Notes under the pieces: generated by a model
What the model saw: the letters and a program-made list of their open reading frames with translations, nothing else
Database searches by the model: none
Told to the model about the DNA's origin: nothing
Shown here: positions 49,101-61,127 of the stretch, one piece after another
Position numbering within the stretch: position 1 is the first letter of the stretch
Layout of the letters: each line of letters starts with the position of its first letter
Assembly: GCA_033439265.1 (NCBI GenBank)
Contig: JAVTVX010000016.1
Span: 13,503,201 to 13,567,200 of the forward strand
From: Dillenia suffruticosa
Taxonomy: Eukaryota; Streptophyta; Magnoliopsida; Dilleniales; Dilleniaceae
Direction: 5' to 3'
DNA: 64,000 bases
Position numbers and translations under genes: made by a program

Positions 49101-51352
49101 GAAAATGTCTTTCCACTTCATACCGAATTATCTGGAGCTCCACCCTCACGATGAATAGATATCGGAGCACCAGCCATGGTAGGCTGATTCAAATCAGTAA
49201 CAGGAACACCAGCATCATTAAGATTAAAGCGATGTGGAGTTGGCTCTTGCCAAGGCCATAATGATTGGATCATTTCAGAACCAGAGGAAGGGTTCCTCTT
49301 GTTACCATCTTCCTGACTATTTCCACTACCCTGTGGACGGGGAGGAGTAACCTTAGCAACATTCTTCTTTACAGCAGCAACCTTCTTCATTCCCTCTGTT
49401 AAAACACAAATTGCTGCATTATAGGTCTCCACGGCAATTGCACCTTCCTCAGCATATTTGATAGCTTCTCGACAGAGACTGTTAAAGCGCAAGGTCAGAG
49501 ACTCAATATCCTGTGAATCGGAATCCTGCTCATCCGGACCAACCCCACTTTTGGCATTCCTTGTCCATCGTTTTAGTATATAATGGGATGGAAGTGTAAG
49601 GACATTTGTAACAGTGAAGACTGTCAAGATATGTCTACACAGAATTCCCGAGTACTCAAACATCTGACAGCTGCAACTTGCTTTCATTTCAGGAAAATTC
49701 AAATTAACAATGTATGCCTTGTCATCGTGTTCATATTTTGCCACCCTGTATTTGCTTATCATCCCATCACCTTCGATCTTATTTGCTGTATAAACAAATG
49801 TTTCGACCAGTTCCTCCTGAAACTTTGCAAAAACCTTTCTAGTATAGAGATTGGCTGCCTGTTGTTCCATTGGTGAAGGTGTCTTTAATATAGGAGTGGT
49901 ACATATGGTATCAAAATCTGCTTCTATTTCCTTCTCCAATGATTGTTCTAGAGCCCTTTCATATTGCTTAAAGAAGAATGGAATGGTAGTCTGTTGGTTT
50001 ACATACCCATCAAAAAAAGAACTAATCCCATGATTGGAAGAAAGGGTGGCAAAGAAAGTGTCCCGGAAATAGACAGGGGCCCACTGTTTACGAGCATTAT
50101 ACACAGCTTGAAGCCACTCATTTCTCTGGAGATCATATCTGTCCATAATAGAGGCCCAAGATGTTTCAAAATCCTCAACTGTCTCAGAAAAATTGATGCA
50201 ACTATACAGCTCTCCATGAAAGGAAGGATGAGCAAGGTATACATGAGCCAACCTCTCCTGTCCTTCTCGCAGAATGTGCCACTTACAAATGCAGTGGCGA
50301 GTTTCCGGAAACACCTGAGCAACTGCTACCTGTATGGCTCTGTCTTGGTCGGTAGTTATAGAAACAGGAGGACAATCATTCATAGCAGATAGCCAGGTTC
50401 TAAAAATCCAAGAAAAAGAAGACTCAGACTCATCTAGAATTAATGCACAGCCAAATAAGACAGTTTGACCATGATGATTTACACCAGTAAATGGAGCAAA
50501 TGGAACCTGAAACTGATTTGGTCGATACATAGTGTCAAAAATAACAGCATCGCCAAAGTAGCTATAAGCTGCCCTTGATCTTGCATCAGCCCAAAAAACA
50601 TTACTTAAGCGGTTATCATCATCAAGTTGTATTGCATAAAAGAAGCCAGGGTTTTCAGCCTGCATTTTCTTGAAATAGTTTAGGATATTATGGGCGTCTC
50701 TTCCAAGAGTTCTCTTTCTACAAGGTCTAACATAATTGAGAGGCCCAACATTTCTACTTGGACGAGTCACTTCTACTGGGGAAGCACTCCTAACTGCTTG
50801 AGTAGATTCGAAAGATACATGGTTTCCTTCAATAGAAACATATATATCACCTGATGCATCAAGTGATTCAGTCGGGTTTTTTGTTGCACCAGCAAAATGC
50901 CTACGAGGTCGAAGGTGGTGCACTTTGCTAGGAGTTGTCATGGAATGATTATGGTCCTCTACAAATTTTGTCACCACCCAATTATCCTGATCCTTTCTTT
51001 CTATCCTAAGCATTGCATTGCAGCTTTCAACATTTTTTCTCTTAAACACCTCTCTTGAACACACAAAATCCCAAGTAACAATTGGCCCATCAGGCTTTGT
51101 TCGGCTGTACTGACCCACATAAGTGCTGAAACCCATTCGCCTGGCATATGAATCATAAAAAGTCTTGGTAGCATCTTCTGATTCAAATTCCATACCAACA
51201 TATGGTTTTGAATCCCCCTCATCATCCTGACTGTGCATCCGTCTACCTGAAGAATTTCCTCTCATGTTTCGCTTTCCCCCCCTATGTTCAGAATTTGCAT
51301 CAGCACTTCTTTCCCTCCTCTCATCACCCGAACTTGTAACTTCAGCATCCAT
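46059..51352 (-). CDS. FRS3: FAR1-RELATED SEQUENCE 3-like protein (four coding exons, about 859 aa)
   Basis: A transcription regulator of the FAR1/FHY3 family, domesticated from Mutator-like transposases and expected in the nucleus. The coding join on the minus strand is 51352-49124, 48948-48859, 48516-48367, 46169-46059. All three introns are GT-AG and phase 0. Domains of exon 1: FAR1-type DNA-binding zinc finger (residues about 50-145; [20 protein letters not shown], ending DHNHSM), MULE transposase-like core (about 245-370; [29 protein letters not shown]) and SWIM zinc finger (about 565-600; CSCQMF...CRH). A FRS3-type tail follows, with repeats ending AVINLK. Total length is close to the roughly 850 residues I recall for Arabidopsis FRS3. 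I chose the ATG at 51352 (MDAEV) because a splice acceptor lies one base upstream and the earlier ATG at 51385 would be in intron. No disabling mutation is seen. The C-terminus stops at REQL, short of the basic tail expected in relatives. Confidence 0.88.
46170..48366 (-). other. FRS3: FRS3-like intron 3 (2.2 kb)
   Basis: GT-AG intron holding (AAT)n near 47612-47640 and a GAT-type microsatellite near 48294-48352 just inside the donor. Small open frames in it show no recognised domain. Confidence 0.75.
48294..48352. repeat. (GAT)n/(AAT)n microsatellite in intron 3
   Basis: Imperfect 'aatgatgat' repeats begin about 15 bp from the exon 3 donor. Confidence 0.85.
48367..48516 (-). CDS. FRS3: FRS3-like coding exon 3 (50 codons)
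   Basis: Acceptor CACCAG/CTTCAA and donor CTCAAG/GTACAA. It encodes [20 protein letters not shown], then [20 protein letters not shown] and [10 protein letters not shown]. It starts and ends on codon boundaries. Confidence 0.88.
48859..48948 (-). CDS. FRS3: FRS3-like coding exon 2 (30 codons)
   Basis: Acceptor CTCAG/GTGGTT and donor TTGAAG/GTACAC. It encodes [20 protein letters not shown] then [10 protein letters not shown], continuing the exon 1 end (APDNS) in the same way as the Arabidopsis protein I recall (APENM ... LKSLTW ... VAVINLK). Confidence 0.87.
49124..51352 (-). CDS. FRS3: FRS3-like coding exon 1 (743 codons)
   Basis: This exon carries all three classical domains. Its 3' edge is the donor TCG/GTATGA at 49124/49123. 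Reading through without splicing adds only one residue before a stop, which makes the open frame look complete at 755 codons when it is not. Confidence 0.9.
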
Positions 51353-51353
51353 T

Positions 51354-53832
51354 CTTATCAAGAAAGAAAAATCAACACAAGTCATATTGTGGCAGAATTA
51401 TGAAGAAACTAAGTCTCCAGGTACAGGGCCATGCGCAAAGGTCTATAAAGAGAAATATAGCAACTCTAAGATGCATGAGAAAAACCAGGGACATGAAAAG
51501 AACATGGATTAGCGTCATAGGGAATTTAGAAGACAGCCAAAAGATTCTCAAAATTCAGATAATTGAAGACATCCCTGAACATGAATGATCAATCAGTCTT
51601 CTAACATACCAAATCCCTTTCTGTGTGTAAACAGAATGTTCATGTGATGTGTTTTATGTTTGTGTATATCTTTAATTAGCAAAAATATACATGTGTATGG
51701 GCTTATTCTAAGCTGTCTTTCCATTTTCTAACATTCCGATGCCTAACTCACTTGGACATCATCTTAGTATCCCAAGGCGCCATTTGTTTTGGGGAAAATC
51801 ATCACATTGAGGAAGATTTTGTTCAGGAAAAATCTTTTCCAAGAAAGCATTCTCCTGAAAAAGATTGTATGTTGTTTGGATAAAATAACATTATTAGTTT
51901 ATAGGCTTTCCACGAAGTCTAACTACGAGCACTGAATGATTAGAAATGTCTTCCATAATTTTATTTTGGAGGCCATTTTCCAAATATTTGGCTGAACTTG
52001 TATGTTGACTAGAAAATGTTTTCAACTGGGAAAAGTTTTAGTTTTGTGGTGATGGCAGCTTAACACGAACTTTCACCAGGAAGTTATTTTCCATGTAACA
52101 AACTGGGCCCAATGTTGCTGCTCTCAGTGTTTTAATATAACCTATTTATAATTTAAATAAAATTTGACATAATAAAAATTCAAGCAAATCAAAACCAAAA
52201 GTTTCCATCTCCTAACTTTTCAAGTTTAATATCTACTATTGTAAAAGGAACACACACCTTCCAGAAAGTGCTAAGTTGTATCAAGAAATTTTAATTAAAC
52301 TGACAACTTCCTCATAGATAACTTCCTTCAAATTTGAATAACAACTCATTATCCCTCTTTTTCATACAATGATCTTTACACATGTTTCCTTTATGTTTTT
52401 CTTTTCTTCCTCCCTCTCTCTTTCACTTAAGTATTATAAAATGCTCTCTATTTTTAAATATCAATTACTTATTCATCATGCATACAGTGTCTCGCAGAAT
52501 TCTAGTTTATCATAAAGTCAATTTCTATCAATTATTCAGTAAAGAACTTATTTAAAATCCTCTGTTGAAGTTCTTATTATATGTTCACTTCCTAGGATAT
52601 GGCTTTAGTCAATGATCTCAATAATTGTGATTCAATATATGAATTTTCTATCATCAAGAAAAAGAAAATTTGCTTTACCCTTGGAAATGGGCATATTTCA
52701 TAAAATCAAAAATTTTGAATTCTTATTAAGATGCAATGCACAAAGGCAAAAACACTTATGTGTATGAAAGTTGTTCAAGGTGTTGGGAGCTCGTCTTAGT
52801 GGAAGGAAGAATTTAAATTAAAAAAAGCTACTTTTGCAAAAATAAGTTAATTAAGACTTGAATAGTTGACAAATCAAGATCTTCAATATGTCTTCTCATA
52901 GTATGTTCCATAAGAATATAAGAACTTCAAGCATTAATTAAAATTTGTCATTCTTCAAACACAAAATAATGGAATTATTAAATCTTGTGAGTCCAAATTC
53001 TGACAAAGTAGAGGATGTCAATTGCCTTCAAAAAGGAAAGGATTTGAGAAATCTTATAGTTTCTACTTTTAGTGGATGAAAAAATAAAAAAGAAACAATT
53101 TTGAGCACTTTCAAAGCTTCTTGCAAAATCCCACACTTAGAACAACATGAAATTTAACAAATCATAGATTCATAGCAAGTTCAGATGACAAAGTCGAAAA
53201 ATAAACATTATCTATGCTTGAAGTGGCAAAATCTCATATTGGGGGTGTAATGACAAGCCGCAATAGCTCCATCCCATTGCTTTGACACCCCCACAAAGTG
53301 GAAAAGCCCGTTTATCATTACACCCCCAATGTGAGATATTGTTACGACCACAATCACAATTCAAATGTATCATAGTTGCTGCAGTAGTTGGCAAGTACCA
53401 GCTAGAAGAAGGTAAATAGGTTCTCAAATAGTTTCTAAAAAGTTGAGTGATGATTTGCACCATAATGTATATACTAATAGGGCCAAATTTTTACCATAAG
53501 GGAAGAGAATCTCAAATGGTTGTTCAACTCTTTTGTGCTTCAAATTCTACCATTTCCTTGAACTCGTGATGATGCCCTCCTACTCTCTTACAAAATTCAT
53601 TTTAACGTAAGTTTACACTACAGATGAAATTCTTGAGCAAACACACGAACCCAAACAAAAAAAAAAAGAAAAAAAAAATTCTTAACCTGAACTCAACCCG
53701 ACAAAAATATATGAACAAATATAAGACAAATGGGTAAAATTTGGTCAAGAAAGCAAAATTGAGGCTTGGATGGAAAATGGGTGATCATCAAATTGTTGTC
53801 CTTTGAGCATGAATTACAACTAGGAGACTTAC
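51354..53832 (-). other. FRS3: Likely 5' UTR intron of the FRS3-like gene (2.5 kb)
   Basis: Inferred intron from donor CG/GTAAGTC at 53833/53832 to acceptor TTGATAAG at 51354, one base before the start codon. It holds an inverted repeat at 53226-53342 and no coding segment. Confidence 0.6.
53226..53342. repeat. Inverted repeat, possible MITE or snapback element, in the 5' UTR intron
   Basis: 'atctcatattgggggtgtaa' near 53230 pairs with 'ttacacccccaatgtgagat' near 53319-53338 with one mismatch. The match extends to about 30 bp per arm, with a loop of about 50 bp. Confidence 0.8.
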
Positions 53833-54113
53833 CGTTGGGTTTTTTGGGGAAGCACTTGGTTGAAACTCACATCTCCACGAAACACTTTCAATTGCTAGAA
53901 ATTGCCCACTTTCCCTCTGCAAGAAAAGAAGAAAACAGAAAAATCAGTGAGATTCACCAATACGAACATCGACGCCCAATTGGAGTGCAGGAAAAAAAGA
54001 GGCAGAAGAATTTCACCAGAAAGAATCTTCTCAAGATTTTCAATTGAGTAGTTACAGCAGTCACGAAGGAGAGCGAGACAGAGAGAAAGTATTCTCTGCG
54101 ATGCAGATTATTT

Positions 54114-54150
<37 letters not shown>
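53833..54150 (-). other. FRS3: Likely 5' UTR exons and start region of the FRS3-like gene
   Basis: Exon 53833-53916 is framed by acceptor TTTTCTTGCAG/AGGG and donor ACG/GTAAGTC. A short intron (53917-53957, donor TTG/GTGAATC) precedes a leader exon running to about 54150. That leader contains a CT-rich strip: (CT)n on the gene strand, 54114-54145. Pyrimidine repeats of this kind are common around plant transcription starts. The leader is not supported by any transcript, only by splice-site quality and spacing. Confidence 0.5.
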
Positions 54151-54151
<1 letters not shown>

Positions 54152-55013
54152 GAGCCCTAGCTTTTTTGAGTGAAAAGTGAAACCATGTGTTTTTTTTTTT
54201 TTTTTCTGTTGGCTGAAGTAATTAATCGGCTCTAGCGTGCCTTTTTTGTGAAACAGTCTGCTCAAAGCTAAGCCGAATTCGGCTTGGTGCTTGCACCATA
54301 GGTTCGGTATTATACAGGGATGGGAAGAATTTTAAGGGTCAAATAAAGCAAAGTTTTCAAGACATGGAAAAAGTATCACCACCCCTTTAACACCCATGGC
54401 TATACCCGCATGGATCAAGTGTATAAAACGTTTTGTTCTCCATTAGAGGGAAGTAAAAGAACAAGTATTGAGGTGAGGCATTCACCCCAAAACGTTGAGC
54501 ACTTAAACCTAATATTTTTCAAACTTATTTCTCAACTGTAGTTTTATCCCATTAATTACATGATAAGTAATGTTATGGGTGAGGGCAGGAGCTTTCAAGC
54601 AAAATTAGAGCCAGGGATTAAAAGTTATGGCAAGGCCAATTTAAGCAAAAGATCAAAAGATAGAAACTAAAGTTCTTTTCCTCCTCTAAGGAGTAAAAAA
54701 CGAATACACTAACATGACGGGACGAGTACTGCACTATTTATCTAGCAAATGGTTATTTTTTTATTCGATTATGTTCTTCTTCTCCTCTTGAGGGTGGGCA
54801 AGGTGAATGCTATAGTTCAATGGGTTTGCTTGTAATACTAGATAACTGAATGAAGGGAGTTTTCATACTAACTGATTTCTTTCTTTGTATTTTTCATGCA
54901 TTTTAATATACCGTGTCATTGCATTCCATATGAGGAAATGGAAAGAAAGAGTAAATGTACCGCTAGCTATGCCATGTTATGCCCTTAAGAAATCGAGAGT
55001 TAAAGGAATGTTC
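54151..55013. other. Probable promoter side of the FRS3-like gene, no gene
   Basis: About 860 bp between the inferred leader exon and the Tat-2 5' LTR. I see no defined promoter element beyond an AT-rich background and a T-run at 54190-54206. Confidence 0.5.
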
Positions 55014-55712
55014 TAATGGTACCTAGCCCAAATCGTGTGGGATCTAGAACTATCAGGCCCGTGAATGATAACAACCCCTCTCGATGCTCACCGACCACTC
55101 CTCTCTCTCAATAACCAACTACTCGATACCTCGACTAGTCGATTCCCAGATTTCTTCAGTGTTCGGTATAAAAACTCAATTTATTAAGAAAATATTCACT
55201 TCACTAAAAAAATGTAGAATTTTATGCAAATGGAAAGAAATCTACAATTGTGACCGATAAAGAAAAGAATCTCGTGACAATTTGAACTTTCTAAACAGAT
55301 AAAATTTCACAAATTTTAAAAATCATATGATCTAATTCTTCGAAATCTCAGAACATTCTCATAAGAAAATTAGAGTTTTATCATCCCGCATGCATACAAC
55401 TCTTACAAGAAAAAATATATAAATTTCAATACGCCTACCGTCCAGATAAGTCCTTTGCACTTACACAGAGTACACAAAGCAAAAACAAATATAGCTCTGC
55501 AAAAACAAATATAGCTCTTGGACTCTCTTTCGATATCAATCTGTGTCTTTTCTTTCAAAATCCAATTTCTAACTTGAGTGTCCGAACCTCCCCCACTATA
55601 ACACTATCCGACGGTCTTTTTGCATATCTCTTCATTTGAGATCATCGACGATCAAACCATCCCGTTTGAGTTAGCAGAGCCACTATCCGTGGAGTTAAAC
55701 TCACCTCTAACA
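55014..55712 (+). repeat. Tat-2 5' LTR
   Basis: It aligns with 61128-61737 from 'atggtacctag' to the terminal 'aaca'. The first bases are mutated (TA for TG). It carries a local direct duplication of 'gcaaaaacaaatatagctct' near 55480-55520. It also keeps about 60 bp near 55595-55655 that are missing from the 3' copy, which explains the length difference of 699 versus 610 bp. Confidence 0.88.
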
Positions 55713-55735
55713 GACGGACGCCGTCCATTGGAACA
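55713..55735 (+). other. Tat-2 primer-binding region (degenerate)
   Basis: 'gacgccgtccattggaac' directly after the LTR corresponds to the TGGCGCCGTCTGTGGGAAC-type site I know from Tat-lineage elements, with several changes. Confidence 0.6.
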
Positions 55736-55859
55736 GTATGATTTCCTAACCAAGTTAGCCCTTGTTGCCATCTTCTTCTTTCCACCATGATGTCAGCCAA
55801 AAGAAAGAGGCCAGCAATTGGCTTCAATGATGATAACATGACGCGGGTTATTGCCACCT

Positions 55860-58800
55860 GAAACGATCCGCTAATCATCACAACAAGAATTAGCTCTTAC
55901 CTCGTAAAGAGAATCTTCGTAGATCAAGAAACGGAATGCAATATCCTCTTCTGGGATACCTTTTAGCAAATGAATTTCATTTCATCTCAATTTCAATCTT
56001 CCGATCAACCCATAAGAGGACTCGCTGGTGAATGTACACAACTAGAAGGCCTTATCTCGCTCGTTGTATCACGAGAAATGTCTCGGCATCATGTTGCTAC
56101 CAGAACCACTTTTTATGTGATAACACTTCAGCCCCCTATAATGCCATAATGGGTTGTCCAAGTCTAAACGATCTCAAAGCACTACCAAACACTAGACACT
56201 TGAAGATCAAATTAAGAATGCACTTGGGGATTGCAATACTACATGGCGACCCTGATCCATCAACCATCCCCATAATAGGAGAAGAAAGCAAAATCTTAAC
56301 AGTGGACACTATAGAACTCAGAAACGACACTAAGCAACAATCGAAACCACAAACCAGGAGAATAAGTAATTGAAGTTCTCGTCACCGATACACCCAGTCA
56401 AATCATCCAGGTCAGTGCCCACTTACCGACATCCCTTCATAAGACAATCATGGATTGTCTGTGATGGCATTCCAAAATCTTTGCATGATCCCCTGAAGAC
56501 ATGTCAGGCATTAGTTTAAAAGTTGATTGTAGATGCCAGTCGCAAGCCCGTCAAGAAAAGGAAAAGAGTGTTCGCACCAGGACGCCAACATGCGATATAG
56601 GAAGATATTCAAAAACTTTTAACAGAAACGTTCATCCGAGAAGTAAAATACCTCGAGTGGCTAGCCAATATGGTCATAGTGAAAAAAACAAATAGAAAGT
56701 GGTGGATGTGTGTAAACTTCACCGATTTCAATAAGCCATATCTAAAGGACAGTTATACACTCTCCAACATCGATAAGTTAGTCGAATATTCATTTAGTCA
56801 CCAACTCTTGAATTTCATGGATGTATATTAAAATAAGGAAAAAACTAGTTTTATTATGAAATTTGATACCTATTGTTACAAAGTGTCACCATTTGGTCTC
56901 AAAAAGGCTGGGACAACCATTCAATGCACGGTCAATAAGATTTTCAGTAAACAACTCGATAGAAACATGGAGGTCTACGTCGACGGCATGCTCGTTAAAA
57001 GTTTTAATACCGACGATCACATCACATACCTAGAAGAGACATTCCAAACGCTACAACAATACAATATGAGGTTGAACCTTATAAAGTGCACTTTCGAGAT
57101 TACATCTGAGAAGTTCTTGGGCTTTTTAATTACCCACTAAGGAATTGAGACGAATCTAGAGAAAATTCAAGCTATACAAGACAGGACACCATCAAAAACA
57201 GTAAAAGATATGCAATATCTCACAAGCAGGATTGCAGTCTTGAATCGATTCATGTCGAAAGTGGGAGAAAAGTATAAATCCTTTTACAATGCTCTGAAGA
57301 AGTCTCAGAAGTTCGTTTGAATGCCTAAATACCAGGCCACATTTTAGAAAGGCTCAAAGAATATTTCATGTCACCCTCCCTGGTAAGAAACTATACTTCT
57401 ACATTTCTATCCTAACCATATGTTCTACTCTGTCCTGGTGAGGTAGGAATCCACCAAAATCGGTATACTATATCAGTCATATACTCTATGAGTATGAAGT
57501 AAATTATTGACCCATCAAAAAGATAGCTTTTGTTTTGGTCATCACCCCCAAGCGTCTTTGACTTTACTTCCAAACCCACACTGAAGCAAATCTTACAGAA
57601 GAGGATATCTCGAGTCGACTCATCAAGTGGAGTATCAAACTAGGTGAGTTCGACATTGGGTATCAGCCAAGACCAACTATTAAGAGCCAAGCCCTCACAG
57701 ACTTTATTTTCAAGTACACATTCTCGACATCCCTTGAGCAAGCCTTTGCTGAAGGTAAAGAAGAACACTCTTTACTCGAATGGACCCTCCTATTGATGAC
57801 TCATCCAATTCTTTAGGAAGAGGAGCCTAACTTATCCTAGTAGGGCTAGACAATTTTAAAATTGAATATACCCTTCGTTTTGACTCTCGAGCGAGCAAAA
57901 TAAGTAGACCAAATATGAAACCCTTCTGAGTGGATTGTGGATCGTAGTATTATTAGGAGCCTGAAGCATACGAGTTTTCACCGACAGCCAGTTGGTCGTC
58001 AAGCATATCAAAGGGGTCTACAAAACTAAAGAGTCAACGATGGCGAAATATCTATCCAAGATATACTAAGCGGTAAATAAATTCGACAAAGTAGATATAC
58101 AACAAATCTCTCAATCCGAGAATGCATGAATCGATATACTCTCGAAGTTGGCTAGCACTAACTCAGTGGTGACCATCCGCACCGTTTACATAAAGAGCCT
58201 ACCATGCACCAACATCGAAGAGCCCGAACAGGTCTTGCTAGCGAATATCTCTCCAAGTTGGAAAGATCTCCATAAAAGTCTATTTGAAATATGAGCAACA
58301 GCCAAACTCACCCTCCAAATCTAACAAATTGAGGCATAAAACCGCCTATTATGCTATCATCAATGGTGACCTCTACAAGAATTCCTAGACCCATCTATAT
58401 CCGAAGTGCCTGACACTTGAAGAAGGGGACTACATCCTCAGAGAAATCCATGAAAGAATATGTAACATTCACTTGAGCACCTAAAATCTGGTGAATAAAG
58501 TCCTTCGACAAAGGTACTACTGGCCAACCATGAAAGTCGATGCAGACAACTACATTAAAAGATGTGACAGGTGTCATCACTTTTCGTCGATGCCACGCCA
58601 ACCGTCTATCGAGTTTTGCCCGGTAGCCTACCCATGACCATTCGCCCGATGGGTAATAGACATCCTAGGACTATTCCCCCTGGTGACCGAACAACGAAAG
58701 TTTTTAATTGTGGTCGTAAACTATTTTACAAAGTGAACCCGAACCATTAGTCTAGATTACTATCGGCAAGATATATCACTTTGTATGGACAACTATCATT

Positions 58801-59480
58801 ACCAGGTTCGGTATACCGCATGTCCTGATCATAGACAATGGTAAGCAGCTTGGCAACAGAAACTTCCAAGACTTTTGCAATAGATTGGAGATGCAACACT
58901 GCTTCACTTCTATCACTTATCCGCAAGCCAATGGTCTCACTGAGATAACCAATCGAATGATCCTACAAGGGCTAAAAGCTACACTAGACGAGGTAAAGAA
59001 CCACTAGGTAGATGAGCTCTACAGCATCCACTGGGCTTATCGAACGATGTCCTGAAAGGCGATAAGAGAGACACCATTCAATCTAACATATGGTTGTGAA
59101 CCAGTCATATCTATCAAAATTAGGATTGATTTACTAAGGGTAGATCAATATGAAGAAAGTTAGAATGAATCCACGCTATGCGAATGCCTAGACCTATTTC
59201 CCTGAGGGAAACCATAACCATCCAAATGGCCACTTATCAGTGGCAACAAGCGAGGTACTACAACTGACGAGTCAGAACTAGAACATTCAAACCAGGCAAC
59301 TTGGTACTCAGGAAGGTAGAAGCCACTAGTCAACTCTAACCAGGGGGCAAGCTAGCGCCTAATTAGGAAGGTCCTTACAAGATATGCCCAGAAATTCGCC
59401 CAGACATTATCATCTCAACAACCTAGACAGCTTGATCGTACCCTAAACATGGAACTCTGAGAACCTACGTATCTATTATC
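55860..59480 (+). pseudogene. Tat-2 pol remnant (PR-RT-RH-aRH-IN)
   Basis: Protease runs from NDPLIITTRISSYLVKRIFV at about 55865 to 56060, with the active DSG/DTG triplet lost (VDQETE). The linker near 56150 is MGCPSLNDLKALPNTRHLKI. RT spans about 56560-57330 (WWMCVNFTDFNK, YCYKVSPFGLKKAG, catalytic YVDGML in place of YVDDML). The second RNase H is near 57850-58150 (FTDSQLVVKHIKGVYKTKES). Integrase spans about 58430-59480: CDRCHHFSSMPRQPSIEFCP, then segments around FLIVVVNYFTK and the chain end RTFKPGNLVLRKVEA. Stops and shifts disable every domain. Confidence 0.88.
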
Positions 59481-59619
59481 AATAAGGATCAATACTTTAT
59501 CATGCGAACATACTCCATTTCACGCATAATTGAATAATCAAGTAAAACCCCTGTAGACCTCTATATTGTTGTGCTAACCTACCGATCTGCTCTTATGCTT
59601 CCTAGGATGTGCCATCAAT

Positions 59620-59985
59620 AAGGGATCCATCTCCCCGAATGGGCTAGTATTGCCTTATCCTCACGAATGGAGTCCGTTATAAGGGATCTATATCCCCAAA
59701 TGGACCAATATTGTCTCGTCCTCTCGAATAGAGTCTATCATAAGGGATCTATTTTCCTGAATGAGTCAGCATCACCCTGTCTTCCCGAATGGAGTCCATT
59801 GTTGGGTATCTATCTCTCTAAATGGGTCAATGTCATGCTGTCCTTCCGAGCGAAGTCTTATCGATAGGATCTACCTCTCGAACGGGCAAGCGTCACCTAA
59901 TCCTCCCAAATGGAATCTATCGTTAGAATCCCTCTCTCTGAATGGATAAGTATCACCCCATTTAACGAACGAATGTATTAAGAAA
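59620..59985 (+). repeat. 61-bp tandem repeat in the Tat-2 3' UTR
   Basis: Six units share 'gggatctatctccccgaatg' followed by a 'cgaatggagtc' segment. The GGGAT core occurs at 59622, 59683, 59744, 59804 and, degenerate, near 59866 and 59924. Apart from the GGGATCT-ATCTCCC-GA core, the unit is unlike the Tat-1 86-bp repeat. Confidence 0.9.
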
Positions 59986-61127
59986 ATAAATCTTCCGAAT
60001 AAAATGTACATGGCCCTCTCACTCAGTTAAATTCTCAAATGAATAGAACCCCCTACTCAACCGAATTCACTCTTTCAATTAAAGGTTACATGAAGGACGA
60101 GAATGTCAAGGAAGCCAGCTGACCATGAAGTCTTCTATTGGTTAAGTCATTTGCGGAACGTTTCAATGGCCATCATACACATCTATGGCTGCTAACAAAT
60201 AGATGATCATTTAAAAGTAAAATCAATAAGTAACAAAAAACTCTTCTTTTATTTTGATATAATGAATAAATATCAGAATGCACAGTCGGACGCAATGCGA
60301 AGAGAATCTACAAGGCTTTAAGTCAGATCAAATCACATCGAAAAAAATATATAAGAAACCTATAGTAGAAAACTAATCAATGAAAGCCAAGAATTGGAAG
60401 AAACTCTATGGCCTATCAACATTACACAATCGAGACCAAAAAACCGTAGAAGCCCCTGCAATCTACCAAACTACCATTGAGTAGTGAAGTTGAGGAGGGT
60501 AAAAATTGCAAACCCTTTCCAGTAAAGCTAAAAAGGACTTTGAGAATGGAGCACCAAGAAGTATCTCAGACAACCTTTGCTATACCGAGTAACCAAACGA
60601 TGGTTCTAACCTTGGGAAGAGAGTTGCCTCCACAAGGCCAAATTCCTACTGAGGGCCCTAACGGGTAGTACTATGACAAATGGACATTGAATGACATGAT
60701 AAAACCTTGCATTAGTAGACCCATCTTTGATAGTACCTCGCATCAACAGAAGTCTCTTAAGCCATTGGATTTTGTGGCTCAAAACCCATAATTGAGATAC
60801 CTCTCAGAAATGCAAACTCTCAATGGTGGGGACTCATATAATAACTCATGAAAGCACACAAAATCTCTCTTGGACAACACAAGGTCATATGACCCCTATT
60901 TATAGTTGTGGAGATGTAATACTCGTGATCTTGAGCCGACAAAATGATACAATGAGCAATGTGTGTGATGAATTGGGGTCTTGATCTCTTCAACTTCCGA
61001 TGAAATATTTATTTTGAGATCATTTACTCGAGTTAAACGTATTAATGCTTTCGCGACTTTCCAACTATCAACCCATGGCTTACTCCTTACACCTTTCCTT
61101 TGAAATGACATAAAGAGTAGGGGCAAG
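59986..61127 (+). other. Remainder of Tat-2 3' UTR and polypurine tract
   Basis: Non-coding sequence ending in the purine-rich 'aaagagtaggggcaag' (61112-61127) immediately before the 3' LTR. Open frames of 63 and 94 codons (60477-60668 +, 60896-61180 -) have no recognised motif. Confidence 0.65.

Noticed and set aside
49583-50392. Plus-strand open frames inside the FRS3-like exon (60-142 codons)
   Set aside because: They are antisense shadows of a well-supported coding exon.
51353-51385. Upstream in-frame ATG at 51385 as the start of the FRS3-like protein
   Set aside because: A pyrimidine-rich acceptor ending TTGATAAG lies between it and the ATG at 51352. The extra 11 residues ([11 protein letters not shown]) translate that intron-like tract.
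59620-59985. Regularly spaced repeats considered as a CRISPR array
   Set aside because: Units are directly contiguous with no unique spacers, and the context is a plant retrotransposon 3' UTR. The same applies to 3690-4155 and 63255-63490.
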